NCBI GenBank assembly: GCA_016926875.1 | Contig: JAFGNU010000061.1 | Location: 17,641 to 81,640, forward strand | Reading direction: 5' to 3' | Length of the DNA: 64,000 nt | Source of the DNA: Anaerolineae bacterium | GTDB taxonomy: Bacteria > Chloroflexota > Anaerolineae > Aggregatilineales > Aggregatilineaceae | Part shown: one piece after another, positions 1 through 8,957 of the stretch | Numbering within the stretch: position 1 is the stretch's first letter | Layout: the number at the start of each line of letters is the position of its first letter | Notes under the pieces: model-generated | Told to the model about the DNA's origin: nothing | Seen by the model: only the letters and a program-made list of their open reading frames with translations | Database searches by the model: none | Program-made: the position numbers and the translations under genes

Positions 1-694
1 CCATACGCACGTCATACGCGCCCAGCGGCGCGAATGCCTGCCGTACCTCGGCCTCGTGGCGGTGCCCGGTCAGTTGGAAGGGCCGGACAACTCCGCTGCG
101 GGCCGGGTGGTGGCTGGATGCGGTGGGGGTGGCGCCCGCCTCGCTACTGCCGACCTTAATGTCTACGATGATCGGCTGGTCCGGTTCTATCAGGCCACCC
201 AACACCAGCGCGTGCAGCGCCAGGATCGTCGCCGTCGCGTTGCAGCCAACGCCGCTTGCATACTCGGCTCCGGCCAGCGCATCGCGGTTGATCTCCGGTA
301 AGCCATAAACAAAACGCGGCAGCCACTCCGGCGCACGGTGATCGCGCTGGTAGACTGCCGCGTACTGCGCTGCATCGCGCAGGCGAAAATCGGCGCTCAG
401 GTCGATGATCCGCCTGGCTAACGCCGCGTAGTGGTCGATATGCACCTGGGATTCGCCATGTGGAACCGCCAGGAACAGCACGTCGCACGCTTGGCACGCT
501 TCGCGCGAGGTGAAGCGTAGGCGCGTTTGGCCGCGCAGGTGGGGATGCACCTGGTAAGCGAATTTGCCAACAAACCGCTCGGACGTGATCTGTGTGACCG
601 TCACGCTGGGATGTCCCAGCAGCAGGCGCAGCAGCTCGCCGCCCGCGTAGCCTGACGCACCGATAATGCCGACACTCAACCGCTCGCCGCTCAT
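1..694 (-). CDS. lysY: LysW-gamma-L-alpha-aminoadipyl-6-phosphate reductase (LysY/ArgC family), cut by left edge
   Basis: NADPH-dependent reductase of the LysW lysine route, acting after phosphorylation of LysW-bound aminoadipate. The first 231 codons are visible; the 3' end lies beyond base 1. Residues 8-20 carry the Rossmann start [10 protein letters not shown], and the catalytic cysteine is Cys151 in GVGCNATAT. Residues 180-187 read KVGSSEAG, whereas the arginine-route ArgC at 42879 has KSGVSGAG in the same place. The start ATG (692-694) overlaps the lysX stop as ATGA, so the two are translationally coupled. Family assignment is firm. The lysine rather than arginine role is inferred from lysW and lysX next door, lysine-rich leaders upstream, and a separate arg operon in the window. 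Confidence 0.9.
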   Translation of the reverse strand, partial: MSGERLSVGIIGASGYAGGELLRLLLGHPSVTVTQITSERFVGKFAYQVHPHLRGQTRLRFTSREACQACDVLFLAVPHGESQVHIDHYAALARRIIDLSADFRLRDAAQYAAVYQRDHRAPEWLPRFVYGLPEINRDALAGAEYASGVGCNATATILALHALVLGGLIEPDQPIIVDIKVGSSEAGATPTASSHHPARSGVVRPFQLTGHRHEAEVRQAFAPLGAYDVRM

Positions 695-1548
695 GCCGCC
701 ACCTCAACCGCCGCGAGAGCATAACGCGCGATGTGTTCGGGGATGTTGACGCCGGTCGTGTCGATGCTGTTGCGAAATTCCATCGTGTGGTTCACTTCAC
801 AGACCAGCAGGCCGCGCGCCGGGTCTTCGAGCAGGTCAACCGCCAGCACGCCGCCCATACCCCCGCTGACGGCCAGCGCCGCCCGGCGGCAGATGGCCGC
901 AAGCTCCGGCGTGACCGGGCAGTTCGACGCCTGCCCGCCGCGTGCCGTGTTGGTGATCCAATGCGACGATGTGCGGTAGATGGCGCAGATCGTTTCGTCC
1001 CCGATCACAAACGCGCGGATGTCACGGGCCGGTTTTTCGATGTATTCCTGCACATAAAATACCAGGTGTCCCACGCCGCCCAGCACCGTTTTATGCTCGA
1101 TCAGGGCTTCGGCTGCATCGCGGTCATTCACGCGCGCCAGCAGCCGCCCCCACGACCCAACGGCAGGTTTGAGCACGGCAGGGTAACCGATGCGCTCGAC
1201 GGCTTCCAACGCGGCCTCACTGCTCAGCGCGATCTCGGTGACCGGCTGCGGGACGTTTGCTACGTCCAACGCCAGCGTGGACCGGACTTTGTCGGCACAC
1301 ACACTCGCCGTCGCATAGTTGTTGATCACGTGGATTCCGGCAGCTTCGAGCAGTTGAGCCGCAACCAACCCTGCGCTGGTGCTCACGCTGCGTTCCAGCA
1401 CGATGTCCACGTCGGGCGCGTACCACCCGACCCGTGCCGCGATAGCGCGCTCGTCCAGCCGCCAGGGCGTAATGTTCAACCGCTCAAACGCGGCGAACAG
1501 CAGCTTTTCTTCGATCCGAACCCGGCTGCACAGGATGCCGACTCTCAT
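691..1548 (-). CDS. lysX: LysW--2-aminoadipate ligase, ATP-grasp (LysX)
   Basis: ATP-grasp ligase of 285 aa, the usual family length, that joins the alpha-amino group of 2-aminoadipate to the C-terminal glutamate of LysW. It resembles RimK. Recognisable blocks are GSWGRLLA at residues 131-138, a [15 protein letters not shown] block, and the metal/substrate segment [11 protein letters not shown] from residue 251. The start ATG (1546-1548) overlaps the lysW TGA as ATGA, and the end overlaps lysY the same way, so this is a tightly coupled lysW-lysX-lysY operon. The homologous ArgX uses glutamate instead. I assign LysX because a complete N-acetyl arginine pathway exists at 42.8-50.2 kb; that is an inference, not read from the active site. 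Confidence 0.92.
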   Translation of the reverse strand: MRVGILCSRVRIEEKLLFAAFERLNITPWRLDERAIAARVGWYAPDVDIVLERSVSTSAGLVAAQLLEAAGIHVINNYATASVCADKVRSTLALDVANVPQPVTEIALSSEAALEAVERIGYPAVLKPAVGSWGRLLARVNDRDAAEALIEHKTVLGGVGHLVFYVQEYIEKPARDIRAFVIGDETICAIYRTSSHWITNTARGGQASNCPVTPELAAICRRAALAVSGGMGGVLAVDLLEDPARGLLVCEVNHTMEFRNSIDTTGVNIPEHIARYALAAVEVAA

Positions 1549-1715
1549 TCGCCCCAGTCTTCCATTTCCAGCGGCGCCAGGTCCAGCGTCAGCGGCTCCA
1601 ATTCGATCACTTCTAGCTCTGCGCCGCAGTCGGCACAGACCAGGATTTCACCCTGCATCACGTCTGCGGGAATGTCGATCTCTGCGCCACACTCGACACA
1701 TACAGCCTGTTCCAT
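1545..1715 (-). CDS. lysW: Amino-group carrier protein LysW
   Basis: Small acidic carrier of 56 aa on which lysine intermediates are built. It has a zinc ribbon made of two CxxC pairs (Cys6/Cys9 and Cys27/Cys30) and the diagnostic C-terminus EDWGE, whose terminal glutamate accepts aminoadipate. The start at 1715 is chosen because a GGAGGA ribosome-binding site (1723-1728) sits 7 nt upstream and the length then matches the family. An upstream in-frame ATG near 1748 would add 11 residues without support. It is the first structural gene after two attenuators, and its stop overlaps the lysX start. Confidence 0.95.
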   Translation of the reverse strand: MEQAVCVECGAEIDIPADVMQGEILVCADCGAELEVIELEPLTLDLAPLEMEDWGE

Positions 1716-1745
1716 GCGTTTGTCCTCCATTGACCCGTGCGAATA

Positions 1746-1789
1746 CAAAACAAAAGCGCCCCACCCGGCGATTAGCGGGTAGGGCGCTT
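1746..1789 (-). terminator. Second lysine attenuator terminator, just before lysW
   Basis: On the minus strand a 14-bp stem (1776-1789 with 1754-1767, one G-U pair) encloses an 8-nt loop and is followed by TTTTGTTTTG. It lies between leader peptide 2 and lysW, so it must be read through for lysW expression. The loop plus stem edge (1766-1774) is a perfect 9-nt complement of 1818-1826 inside the end of leader ORF 2. That gives a mutually exclusive antiterminator. Confidence 0.85.
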
Positions 1790-1808
1790 GGTGCGCAGCA
1801 CGAAGAAC

Positions 1809-1874
1809 CTACCGGCGTAATCGCCGCCAGGACAAGCCCTTCTTACCCTTCTTCAAGCAGTCAAACTGCACCAT
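1809..1874 (-). CDS. Lysine-rich leader peptide 2 (21 aa)
   Basis: Short ORF MVQFDCLKKGKKGLSWRRLR + R, with four Lys codons (all AAG) at positions 8, 9, 11 and 12, followed by four Arg codons. An AGGGAG ribosome-binding sequence lies about 9 nt upstream of the ATG. It ends 20 nt before the terminator stem at 1776-1789. The codons CGG CGA TTA (1818-1826) are exactly complementary to the terminator loop, so the Arg residues may reflect RNA pairing rather than sensing. A ribosome stalled at the Lys codons would leave that segment free to pair, allowing read-through into lysW. Function is inferred from layout. Confidence 0.8.
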   Translation of the reverse strand: MVQFDCLKKGKKGLSWRRLRR

Positions 1875-1900
1875 ATTGGATTGCTCCCTAAACGAACCTG

Positions 1901-1933
1901 ACAAAAACAGCCACTCTGAGACGAGTGGCTGTT
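1901..1933 (-). terminator. First lysine attenuator terminator
   Basis: A perfect 11-bp stem (1923-1933 with 1906-1916) encloses a 6-nt loop and is followed on the minus strand by a T-rich run (TTTTTGTC, counting the last two stem bases). The segment 1917-1925, covering the loop and adjoining stem, is a perfect 9-nt complement of 1976-1984, which contains the stop codon of leader ORF 1. Terminator and antiterminator are therefore mutually exclusive. Confidence 0.88.
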
Positions 1934-1981
1934 GGGTGTACGCTCTGGTTTTCAGCAAGCAGCGCGAATGTGCCCCTCGTC

Positions 1982-2035
1982 TCAGTCGACGATGGCCTTC
2001 TTACCCTTACCGCGCTTGCTGATGAATGCGAACAT
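1982..2035 (-). CDS. Lysine-rich leader peptide 1 (17 aa)
   Basis: ORF MFAFISKRGKGKKAIVD with Lys codons at positions 7, 10, 12 and 13, starting about 35 nt downstream of the predicted transcription start. The TGA stop and the next six bases (1984 down to 1976) are complementary to the loop of the following terminator. In addition, TCAGCAAGC inside codons 5-8 is complementary to GCTTGCTGA further downstream, which gives a second competing hairpin. The layout matches classical transcription attenuation: stalling on Lys codons frees the antiterminator, whereas reaching the stop masks it. No strong ribosome-binding site is visible (AGAAG, 14 nt away). Confidence 0.8.
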   Translation of the reverse strand: MFAFISKRGKGKKAIVD

Positions 2036-2076
2036 AGCTTGTATCACACTTCTTTTGCACTTTCGAAACCAAGCCT

Positions 2077-2105
2077 AGCATAGACGCATTTACGATTGGT
2101 GTCAA
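2077..2105 (-). promoter_or_regulatory. Sigma70-type promoter of the lys leader-lysWXY operon
   Basis: Minus-strand TTGACA (2100-2105), a 17-bp spacer, then TATGCT (2077-2082). This is close to consensus and optimally spaced. The predicted start is near 2070, giving a transcript that begins with leader ORF 1 and then crosses two terminators before lysW. Confidence 0.75.
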
Positions 2106-2192
2106 GCAGTTGGCGGGCAAACCATTTGTCAAAAGTATACAAAGCCGCCGTTGCACCGCCGGAACGCTCTAACACCACACGCTGACCGTAAG

Positions 2193-4769
2193 CTATTCGG
2201 CAGCGGCGGCTGTTTCCAGGCCGTATCCATACGGGAACAACGGATCGCCTTCTCCTGCGCCCAGCGGCAACTGGTCAACCGAGCACGGCCAGGTGAATGA
2301 CAGCTTGCCCGTGAAGGCTCGCAGGCCAAACAGCCCATCGGCCACTCCCTGCCCTTCGGTGCCCGGCAGCCACGCCACCACTACGGCATCCCAGGCGTCG
2401 ATCTGGTCGGTGATAATCAGCGGGCGCCCGGAGACTATGATCACTATCAGCTTATCGCAGGCAGCGCGCATATTCTCCAGAACGTTCAAGTCCTCTTCGG
2501 CCAGTGTCAGATCGCCGTCATCGCCGATCCCCTCAGCATACGGGCGTTCGCCAACCACGGCAATACCCACAGCGACCCTGTCACCATCGAATTCACCATC
2601 GGGACTATAAACAACCGTGCTGTCACCCGACACAGCGCCTTCGATGGCTTCCAGTATGGTAGTGCCCGGCGTGATGTCGCCCAGGCTGCCCTGCCACTCG
2701 ATAGTCCAGCCGCCGCTCTGAATACCGATATCGTCGGCAGCCAGCCCGCCCACGTAGATCACAGGCGTATCCGGCGCCAGCGGCAGCACGTCACCATCAT
2801 TTTTGAGCAGCACCAGCGATTTACCAACCGCTTCACGGGCCAGCAAGCGGTGCTCGTCGGAGCCGACGGTCCCGATCATGTCTTCCGGTCCGTAGGGATG
2901 TTCAAACAGGCCCAGGTCAAACTTCACGGTCAGGATACGGCGGACGGCGTCATCGATGCGTTCTTCGGAAATATCGCCGTTTTCAACCGCCTCTTTCATC
3001 GTGTCAATGAACAGGTTGTAGTCATAGGGAACCATGTTCATATCGACCCCGGCGTTGATGGCCGTGACCACGCTGGTGTAGTAATCACCAGGATCAATCT
3101 GGTCAATGCCAGCCCAGTCAGACACGATAAAGCCCTCAAAACCCAACTCGTCTTTGAGCACGTCGGTGATCAGATACTGGTGGGCGTGCATCTTGGTATC
3201 GTTCCAGCTTGAGAAGGACACCATCACACTTTGCGCCCCGGCGTCGACAGCCGCTTCATACGGCGGCAGGTACAGCGCGCGCAGCGTGTCCTCATCCACT
3301 TGAGTCACGCCCTGGTCGATCATGTAATCTCCCGTGGTTGACGTGCCCCAACTGGTACCACCGTCGCCAATGTAGTGCTTGGGCGTGCCCAGCACGGTCA
3401 GCGGGTCGGCCAGATCGTCCCCTTGCATTCCCAGCAGGTACGCTGTGCCCAGCGCAGTCACCAGATCGGTGTCTTCACCATAGCTTTCGTATGTGCGGCC
3501 CCAGCGAATATCCTGTGTTACGGCCAGGACCGGCGCATAGTTCCAGTAGATGCCGGTGCCGATCATTTCACTCGCAGTCACCTGCCCGATGCTCACCATC
3601 AGGTCAGGGTCGTTGGCTGCGCCCAGCCCGATATTGTGCGGGAAGATCACTGCACCATACACATTGTTATGACCGTGCACGGCGTCCACCCCGTACAGCA
3701 TCGGGATGCCCAATGGGGTGCTCAGCGCGTAGTCCTGAAACTCCCGGACCATAGCGGCCCAGGCGTCGGGGCTGTTGGTGGAAGGCGAACCACCGCCACC
3801 GCTCAGCAGCGCGCCGATGTATTTGTCGGCCACTTCGTCACCCCAAATGCTGTTCTTTTCAACCAGCGTCATCTGCCCGATTTTCTCGTCCAGCGACATG
3901 CGCACCAGCAGGTCTTCGACGCGCTCTGCCGTCGGTAGTTCTATTTTGCGATAGTCATCCTCAAGGTTGATCGCGCTGGGCGTAGGTCCTTCCGGCGGGG
4001 CGGGTTCCTGCATTTCCGGGATGCCCGTCTGGCCGATCTCATAGAAGACCAGGCGCCCGAACAGGCTGGGGTTCAGATAGGATTGATCGTCTGTGTCGAA
4101 GACCGACCAGATGAGCTTGGTGTCACGGTTGGAGGTGGACGCGCCATTAAGGTGCACCTGGAAGCCAACCAGGCCGCCGTGCTCTGGTGTGATAGCCCAC
4201 ACGTTGTTTTCCAGCGGGATCGCAATTTCCGCCGCCCAGCCAATATCTGTTTTAACCACTTTGACCTGGGCATCGACAGTGTCGCCCTGGATGCCGCTGA
4301 TCACCTGCTCGCCCGGTGGCAGATCAATGTTGAGCGGGGGCACTGTCACCTGCGCCACACCCTCGATGTAGGAAGTCAGAGTCAAGTCGCCGGTGGCATT
4401 GACATAGAACTCGACTGAGTCTTCGTTCCAGTAGTTGGCTTCGTGCTCGCCACTGATGATGTTGTCGTCGTACACGTTAGCCATAAAGTACAGGTATGCA
4501 TCGTCTGCCGCCCCGGCGAAAGTCACACCAGCCCTGCCGGACGCCGGATCAAGGCCTTCCGGCATGATCACAGTTGGCACGCCTGCCCAATCACTCAGAT
4601 CACCATCAAGCGTGATAGTCAGCGGGAAGGGAGCATAGTATATCTCACGAGGCTGACCATCGGGCGCAAGCTGATCGCCCTGGGCAGCAGTCAGCAGGAT
4701 CGAAGTACCAAACAGCGTAGCCAGCGTCAGGCTGGTCAGCAGAACGGATACAACAGCAAATCTCTTCAT
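2193..4769 (-). CDS. Secreted GH3 beta-glucosidase-type glycosidase with N-terminal CBM9/DOMON-like domain
   Basis: Protein of 858 aa. Residues 1-30 form a signal peptide. About 40-240 resemble a CBM9/DOMON-like sugar-binding beta-sandwich (ITLDGDLSDW near the start). From about 270 follow the GH3 N-terminal barrel and C-terminal alpha/beta domain. The nucleophile aspartate is in GFIVSDW near residue 550, and KHYIGDGG is the family's substrate-binding KH motif. There is no C-terminal Fn3 domain. The start at 4769 is preferred over 4814 because GGAGGG precedes it and the signal peptide then starts at MKR. It probably hydrolyses beta-linked oligosaccharides outside the cell. It is divergent from the hypothetical gene at 5100 and the second GH3 gene. 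Exact substrate unknown. Confidence 0.9.
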   Translation of the reverse strand: MKRFAVVSVLLTSLTLATLFGTSILLTAAQGDQLAPDGQPREIYYAPFPLTITLDGDLSDWAGVPTVIMPEGLDPASGRAGVTFAGAADDAYLYFMANVYDDNIISGEHEANYWNEDSVEFYVNATGDLTLTSYIEGVAQVTVPPLNIDLPPGEQVISGIQGDTVDAQVKVVKTDIGWAAEIAIPLENNVWAITPEHGGLVGFQVHLNGASTSNRDTKLIWSVFDTDDQSYLNPSLFGRLVFYEIGQTGIPEMQEPAPPEGPTPSAINLEDDYRKIELPTAERVEDLLVRMSLDEKIGQMTLVEKNSIWGDEVADKYIGALLSGGGGSPSTNSPDAWAAMVREFQDYALSTPLGIPMLYGVDAVHGHNNVYGAVIFPHNIGLGAANDPDLMVSIGQVTASEMIGTGIYWNYAPVLAVTQDIRWGRTYESYGEDTDLVTALGTAYLLGMQGDDLADPLTVLGTPKHYIGDGGTSWGTSTTGDYMIDQGVTQVDEDTLRALYLPPYEAAVDAGAQSVMVSFSSWNDTKMHAHQYLITDVLKDELGFEGFIVSDWAGIDQIDPGDYYTSVVTAINAGVDMNMVPYDYNLFIDTMKEAVENGDISEERIDDAVRRILTVKFDLGLFEHPYGPEDMIGTVGSDEHRLLAREAVGKSLVLLKNDGDVLPLAPDTPVIYVGGLAADDIGIQSGGWTIEWQGSLGDITPGTTILEAIEGAVSGDSTVVYSPDGEFDGDRVAVGIAVVGERPYAEGIGDDGDLTLAEEDLNVLENMRAACDKLIVIIVSGRPLIITDQIDAWDAVVVAWLPGTEGQGVADGLFGLRAFTGKLSFTWPCSVDQLPLGAGEGDPLFPYGYGLETAAAAE

Positions 4770-5099
4770 CACAAGTATTCCCTCCATAGTTAATCTTATT
4801 ATCCACCGGACCATCTCAAAGCAGAAAAACTAGCCATCCGGCGGCCCCAGCCATCACAGGTCGAAACGGGTCATTCCAGGTTCAGAGCGGCCTCTATGCG
4901 GCCAACTGCTCAGCCAGCACTCGCCCAAGCTTGAAGCGCACCCTTTGCAGGTCTTCGCCGCGCGCGACATTCACGTGAAGTTTGCTAACCTCTCAAAATT
5001 GTATAATAATAACATCAAATGACATAGCCTTGATCAAACACCCTGTGTGGCAGTTCAACTATCGATCAGAGATATTCCAGACCAAAAATCAACAAATCG
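4770..5099. other. Divergent intergenic region, possible promoter
   Basis: No gene seen. On the plus strand TATAAT occurs at 5002-5007 with an indifferent -35 region (TTTGCT, 15-bp spacer). It could serve the genes starting at 5100 and 5602. The region is AT-rich compared with its neighbours. Confidence 0.4.
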
Positions 5100-5558
5100 A
5101 TGGCAAGATGTTTTTTTGAGTTAAACTTGCAAGCGCTTGCGAAACAGGCAGGCAAAACCAGACTCTTGAACACAATACGAAGTGAGACACTGGAAAACGC
5201 GCAGGATACCGTCAACTTCCTGTACGATCACAAGCCATTTATCAACTCAGCCGCGTTGGGTACGTTTTTGATGGAGCGTGATGCCCCGGCGCACCGTTCC
5301 CCCGGCACATATAACGTCAGCCGCATTATCGAAGAACCAGATAAAGACCTGGCGATCTACTTCGATTATGAGGTCGAAGCGGGTTTGGATGCAGACATGG
5401 CCGAACGGATCAAGGAGCGCTTTACGGATACGCTGCCAGACAAAACCTACCCGCAGTTTTACGCCAATGACATCTATCGCTTTCTCTACGCCTGCCACAT
5501 CAAAGAAAAGCACGCACCTATGCCGCCCTGGCTGGCACCAGAAGATGTACAAGTGTAA
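5100..5558 (+). CDS. Hypothetical protein upstream of GH3 gene; start uncertain
   Basis: I do not recognise this protein (up to 152 aa, no signal peptide or membrane segment). The 3' two-thirds have the GC-rich third positions of their neighbours and look coding. The first ~30 codons use AT-rich and rare codons (AGA, ATA, TTA) and contain a LacI-type operator at 5127-5142. No ribosome-binding site precedes the ATG at 5100. The true start is probably further in (for example TTG at 5166 or ATG at 5271), or the gene is a 5'-truncated remnant. It ends 43 nt before the GH3 gene and may be co-transcribed with it. Function unknown. Confidence 0.5.
   Translation: MARCFFELNLQALAKQAGKTRLLNTIRSETLENAQDTVNFLYDHKPFINSAALGTFLMERDAPAHRSPGTYNVSRIIEEPDKDLAIYFDYEVEAGLDADMAERIKERFTDTLPDKTYPQFYANDIYRFLYACHIKEKHAPMPPWLAPEDVQV
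5127..5142. promoter_or_regulatory. LacI-family operator, copy 1
   Basis: TTGCAAGCGCTTGCGA has a perfect 12-bp palindromic core (5129-5140) and matches 15 of 16 bases of the palindrome at 8958-8973 beside the lacI-type gene. It is probably bound by that regulator and would control the 5100/5602 genes. Confidence 0.7.
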
Positions 5559-5601
5559 AGCCCTTACATAATTTGTGTAACGTTTGGAGTGAATAGTCCC
5601 A

Positions 5602-7779
5602 ATGTCCGATCAACCTGCTTATAAAAACCCTGCTCTTTCCTTTGAAGAACGTATCAATGACCTGATCGCGCAGATGACACTGGAAGAGAAAATCTCCCAG
5701 ATGGTACATCAAGCCCCGGCAATTGAGCGCCTTGATATCCCTGCATATAACTGGTGGAACGAGTGCTTGCATGGTGTGGGGCGTGCCGGGATCGCCACAG
5801 TCTTCCCACAAGCAATCGGCATGGCCGCGACCTGGAACGCCGATCTGATCCACGAGGTTGCCACCGCGATCTCAGATGAAGGCCGCGCCAAACATCATCA
5901 AGCGTTACGGGACGGCAATCATGGACAGCAGTATCACGGCCTGACGTTCTGGACGCCTAACATCAATATCTTCCGCGATCCACGCTGGGGACGCGGCCAG
6001 GAAACATATGGCGAATGCCCGTACCTGACAGCGTGGCTGGGAGTCGCATTCGTTAAAGGGTTGCAAGGTGACGATCCGAAGTATCTCAAAGCCATCGCCA
6101 CGCCCAAGCATTACGCTGTTCACAGCGGGCCGGAACATGACCGTCACCATTTCGACATCGACGTGAGCGAGCGCGATTTGCGAGACACCTATCTGCCTGC
6201 ATTCAAAGCGACGGTGCAGGAAGGTGCTGCGTATTCGGTGATGAGTGCGTACCAACGCTTCCGGGGCGAGCCGTGTTCGTCCAGCACGCTGCTGCTTCAA
6301 GAGATTTTGCGCGACGAGTGGGGTTTCGAGGGTTACGTCGTGTCGGACTGCGGCGCGATCTACGACATTTTCGAGAATCACAAGGTGGTGAAAACGCCGG
6401 AAGAAGCCGCCGCCCGCGCCGTCAAAGCGGGTTGCGAGTTGAATTGTGGCGGGATATATCCGATGTTGCTCGACGCGGTAGAACAGGGTTTGATCGATGA
6501 GGCGACGATTGATCAGGCGTTGAAACGGTTGTTCATGGCGCGTTTCAAGTTGGGCATGTTTGATCCGCCGGATATGGTGCCCTACGCTCAGATTCCACAT
6601 GAGGTGAACGACAGCTCCAAACACCGCGAACTAGCGCTGCGCACCGCCCGCGAAGCGATGGTGCTGCTCAAGAATGACGGGTTATTGCCCCTGGACAAAT
6701 CGCAGCTCAAGACCATCGCCGTGATCGGACCCAATGCCGATTCGGTAGAGGTTATGCTGGGTAACTACAACGGTATTCCCGCGCAGCCGGTGACCCCTCT
6801 GGCCGGTATTCGTAAGAAGGTTGAGCCGGATGTTGACGTGTTATACGTCAAAGGCTGCAACATCACCAGCAAGATTCAAGCCGACCGTGGGCACGGCTAT
6901 AACGAGCAGTTTGCATCGGCTGTCGAGATTGCGCGCCGGGCGGATGTGGTGATCATGGTGATGGGCCTGTCGCAGGTGCTCGAAGGCGAAGAAGGCCAGC
7001 GCGAAGGCGTCGAGGCCGGGATGAGCAGCCAGGGTGACCGCCGGGGACTTGATCTGCCCAGCGTACAGGAGGAATTGCTCAAGATGATTCACGGGGTTGG
7101 CAAGCCGGTTGTCCTGGTGCTGATAAACGGCAGCGCGATTTCGGTCAATTGGGCAGATCAACATGTACCCACGATCATCGAGGCGTGGTATCCGGGACAG
7201 GCAGGGGGTACGGCGTTGGCTGACGTGTTATTCGGGGATTACAATCCTGCCGGACGCCTGCCGATCACGTTCTACAAGTCGGTGGAGCAACTGCCACCGT
7301 TCACAGATTACGATATGGCGAAAGGGCGCACCTATCGTTATTTCACCGATGAGGCCCTTTATGCGTTTGGACATGGCTTGAGTTATACGCAGTTTGCTTA
7401 CAGTGACCTACAGATTACACCCCAACAGCCACGAACAAGTGCCTCCGTGGAAGTAGCTGTTACCGTCAAAAACACCGGCGACCGCGCCGGGGACGAGGTT
7501 GTGCAGCTTTACATGCGCGACGTTGAGGCTTCGGCCCTTGTACCGGTGCGCCAACTGGCCGGATTTGACCGTATCCACCTGCCACCCGGCACAGCGCAGA
7601 CAGTACGCTTCACGCTGAAACCTGAGCAATTCTCGCTGGTCACCGACTCTGGACAACGCCTGATCGAACCGGGGTTGTTTGAAATAGTGGTGGGTGGTCA
7701 CCAACCGGGGGCTGATGATGCCGGGCTGCTGGTAGGGCAGGTTGAAGTTATTGGAGAGTCATTAATACTGGAGCCATAG
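5602..7779 (+). CDS. GH3 beta-xylosidase/beta-glucosidase, cytoplasmic
   Basis: Protein of 725 aa without a signal peptide, so it probably acts on imported oligosaccharides. The order is GH3 barrel (about 1-310), GH3 C-terminal domain (about 350-590) and a fibronectin-III-like domain (about 610-710). The segment NWWNECLHGVGRAGIATVFP near the N-terminus is typical of the GH3 group that contains beta-xylosidases. The KH motif is PKHYAVHSG, and the nucleophile is about Asp249 in VVSDCGA. Its neighbours are a GH67 alpha-glucuronidase and a LacI regulator, which supports a xylan or glucuronoxylan role. Convergent with the lacI-type gene. Beta-xylosidase versus beta-glucosidase cannot be settled by eye. 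Confidence 0.92.
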   Translation: MSDQPAYKNPALSFEERINDLIAQMTLEEKISQMVHQAPAIERLDIPAYNWWNECLHGVGRAGIATVFPQAIGMAATWNADLIHEVATAISDEGRAKHHQALRDGNHGQQYHGLTFWTPNINIFRDPRWGRGQETYGECPYLTAWLGVAFVKGLQGDDPKYLKAIATPKHYAVHSGPEHDRHHFDIDVSERDLRDTYLPAFKATVQEGAAYSVMSAYQRFRGEPCSSSTLLLQEILRDEWGFEGYVVSDCGAIYDIFENHKVVKTPEEAAARAVKAGCELNCGGIYPMLLDAVEQGLIDEATIDQALKRLFMARFKLGMFDPPDMVPYAQIPHEVNDSSKHRELALRTAREAMVLLKNDGLLPLDKSQLKTIAVIGPNADSVEVMLGNYNGIPAQPVTPLAGIRKKVEPDVDVLYVKGCNITSKIQADRGHGYNEQFASAVEIARRADVVIMVMGLSQVLEGEEGQREGVEAGMSSQGDRRGLDLPSVQEELLKMIHGVGKPVVLVLINGSAISVNWADQHVPTIIEAWYPGQAGGTALADVLFGDYNPAGRLPITFYKSVEQLPPFTDYDMAKGRTYRYFTDEALYAFGHGLSYTQFAYSDLQITPQQPRTSASVEVAVTVKNTGDRAGDEVVQLYMRDVEASALVPVRQLAGFDRIHLPPGTAQTVRFTLKPEQFSLVTDSGQRLIEPGLFEIVVGGHQPGADDAGLLVGQVEVIGESLILEP

Positions 7780-7901
7780 CCGAACGAATGAGTTAAGCTC
7801 GACTCAGTTCATCTACGGAAAGAGCAACAAGCAGCAGTTTCTAGATGCGCGTTCCGTCCCGGTGTGCTGGATTGCATATCCCGTTTGCCCGCTGTCTTTT
7901 C

Positions 7902-8942
7902 TCAGGTCATCATGATCGCGGGGGGGGCACACGAATCGCGGATGATGAGCTTCGTCGGCAAAATGGTTTGGCGCATCTCCTGAGCTGGGTATTCAATGCA
8001 TTCCAGCAGCATAATGACTGCTTCGCGCCCCATCTCGACGAGCGGTTGGTGCACAGTAGTGAGCTTGGGATAGACCAGGGAGGCTTGCGAAAGATCATCG
8101 AAGCCAAGTACAGAAATGTCGTCTGGGATATGCAAGCCATGCTGCCGGATGGCCTCGATAGCACCAAACGCGGACATGTCATTTGAAGCGAAAATTGCCG
8201 TCGGGGGTTTCTGGAGTGAGAGCAGTTTCTGTGTCGCAAGATAGCCGCCCTGCACCCGGAAGTCACCTCCAACAATATACTCACTGTCCAGGTGAATTCC
8301 ATGATCGGATAGTGCGGTTTTGTATCCTGCTAAACGTTCGGTGGCGCTGTTCAGCCCTTCCAAACCCGAAATAAATCCGATATGGCGATGTCCAAGCTCA
8401 ATGAGATACTGCGTTGCTTCATATGCGCCCGCCCGGTTTGTTGCAATCACGCTGAGACTTTGTTTTCTCTCATTCATCTGATCAAGCAAGACATAAGGAA
8501 AATCCTGTTGATGGAGCGCATCCAGGTAAGAAGAGGAGATCAGCGGCACCACCAGCAGCAGCCCATCTGCTCCACTGTTCACCATGGTAGCGACATACTC
8601 GGATTCCTTACCTTGATGACGGTGCGTGGTATAGAGGATTATGTTGTAGTCGGACTTCGCCAGTTCATCATCAATACCATGAATAATCTCGCTGATGTAG
8701 CTGTTGCTCAAGTCAGGAACAAGAACACCGATCATGTTGGAACGACCGCCTGCCAAGCTTCGCGCCTGCTGGTTTGGTACGTATTCCAGTTCCCTGGCAG
8801 CCTGTAGTACCTTTTCGCGTGTGCTGGACTTGACAAACTCGTAGCCGCTCAAAGCGCGGGACACTGTGGAATACGAAACGCCGGATTTGCGCGCAATATC
8901 AAAAATGGTAGGTGCTTTAGGTTTTTTTTCGTCTCTAGACAT
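7902..8942 (-). CDS. LacI-family transcriptional regulator
   Basis: Protein of 346 aa. The LacI helix-turn-helix ([20 protein letters not shown]) lies at about residues 12-31, with the hinge motif [11 protein letters not shown] following, then a periplasmic-binding-like effector domain. The start at 8942 is chosen because it places the HTH near the N-terminus; the upstream extension to 9062 crosses the operator and is not credible. The perfect 16-bp palindrome at 8958-8973 lies 15 nt upstream, suggesting autoregulation. A near-identical site at 5127 suggests control of the GH3 gene. The effector is presumably a xylan-derived sugar (inference). Confidence 0.93.
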   Translation of the reverse strand: MSRDEKKPKAPTIFDIARKSGVSYSTVSRALSGYEFVKSSTREKVLQAARELEYVPNQQARSLAGGRSNMIGVLVPDLSNSYISEIIHGIDDELAKSDYNIILYTTHRHQGKESEYVATMVNSGADGLLLVVPLISSSYLDALHQQDFPYVLLDQMNERKQSLSVIATNRAGAYEATQYLIELGHRHIGFISGLEGLNSATERLAGYKTALSDHGIHLDSEYIVGGDFRVQGGYLATQKLLSLQKPPTAIFASNDMSAFGAIEAIRQHGLHIPDDISVLGFDDLSQASLVYPKLTTVHQPLVEMGREAVIMLLECIEYPAQEMRQTILPTKLIIRDSCAPPAIMMT

Positions 8943-8957
8943 AAGCTTCCACTCTTC

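Noticed and set aside
156..722. Long minus-strand frame of 188 aa at the left edge
   Set aside because: It is out of frame with the real lysY gene, which fills 1-694 and has clear family motifs.
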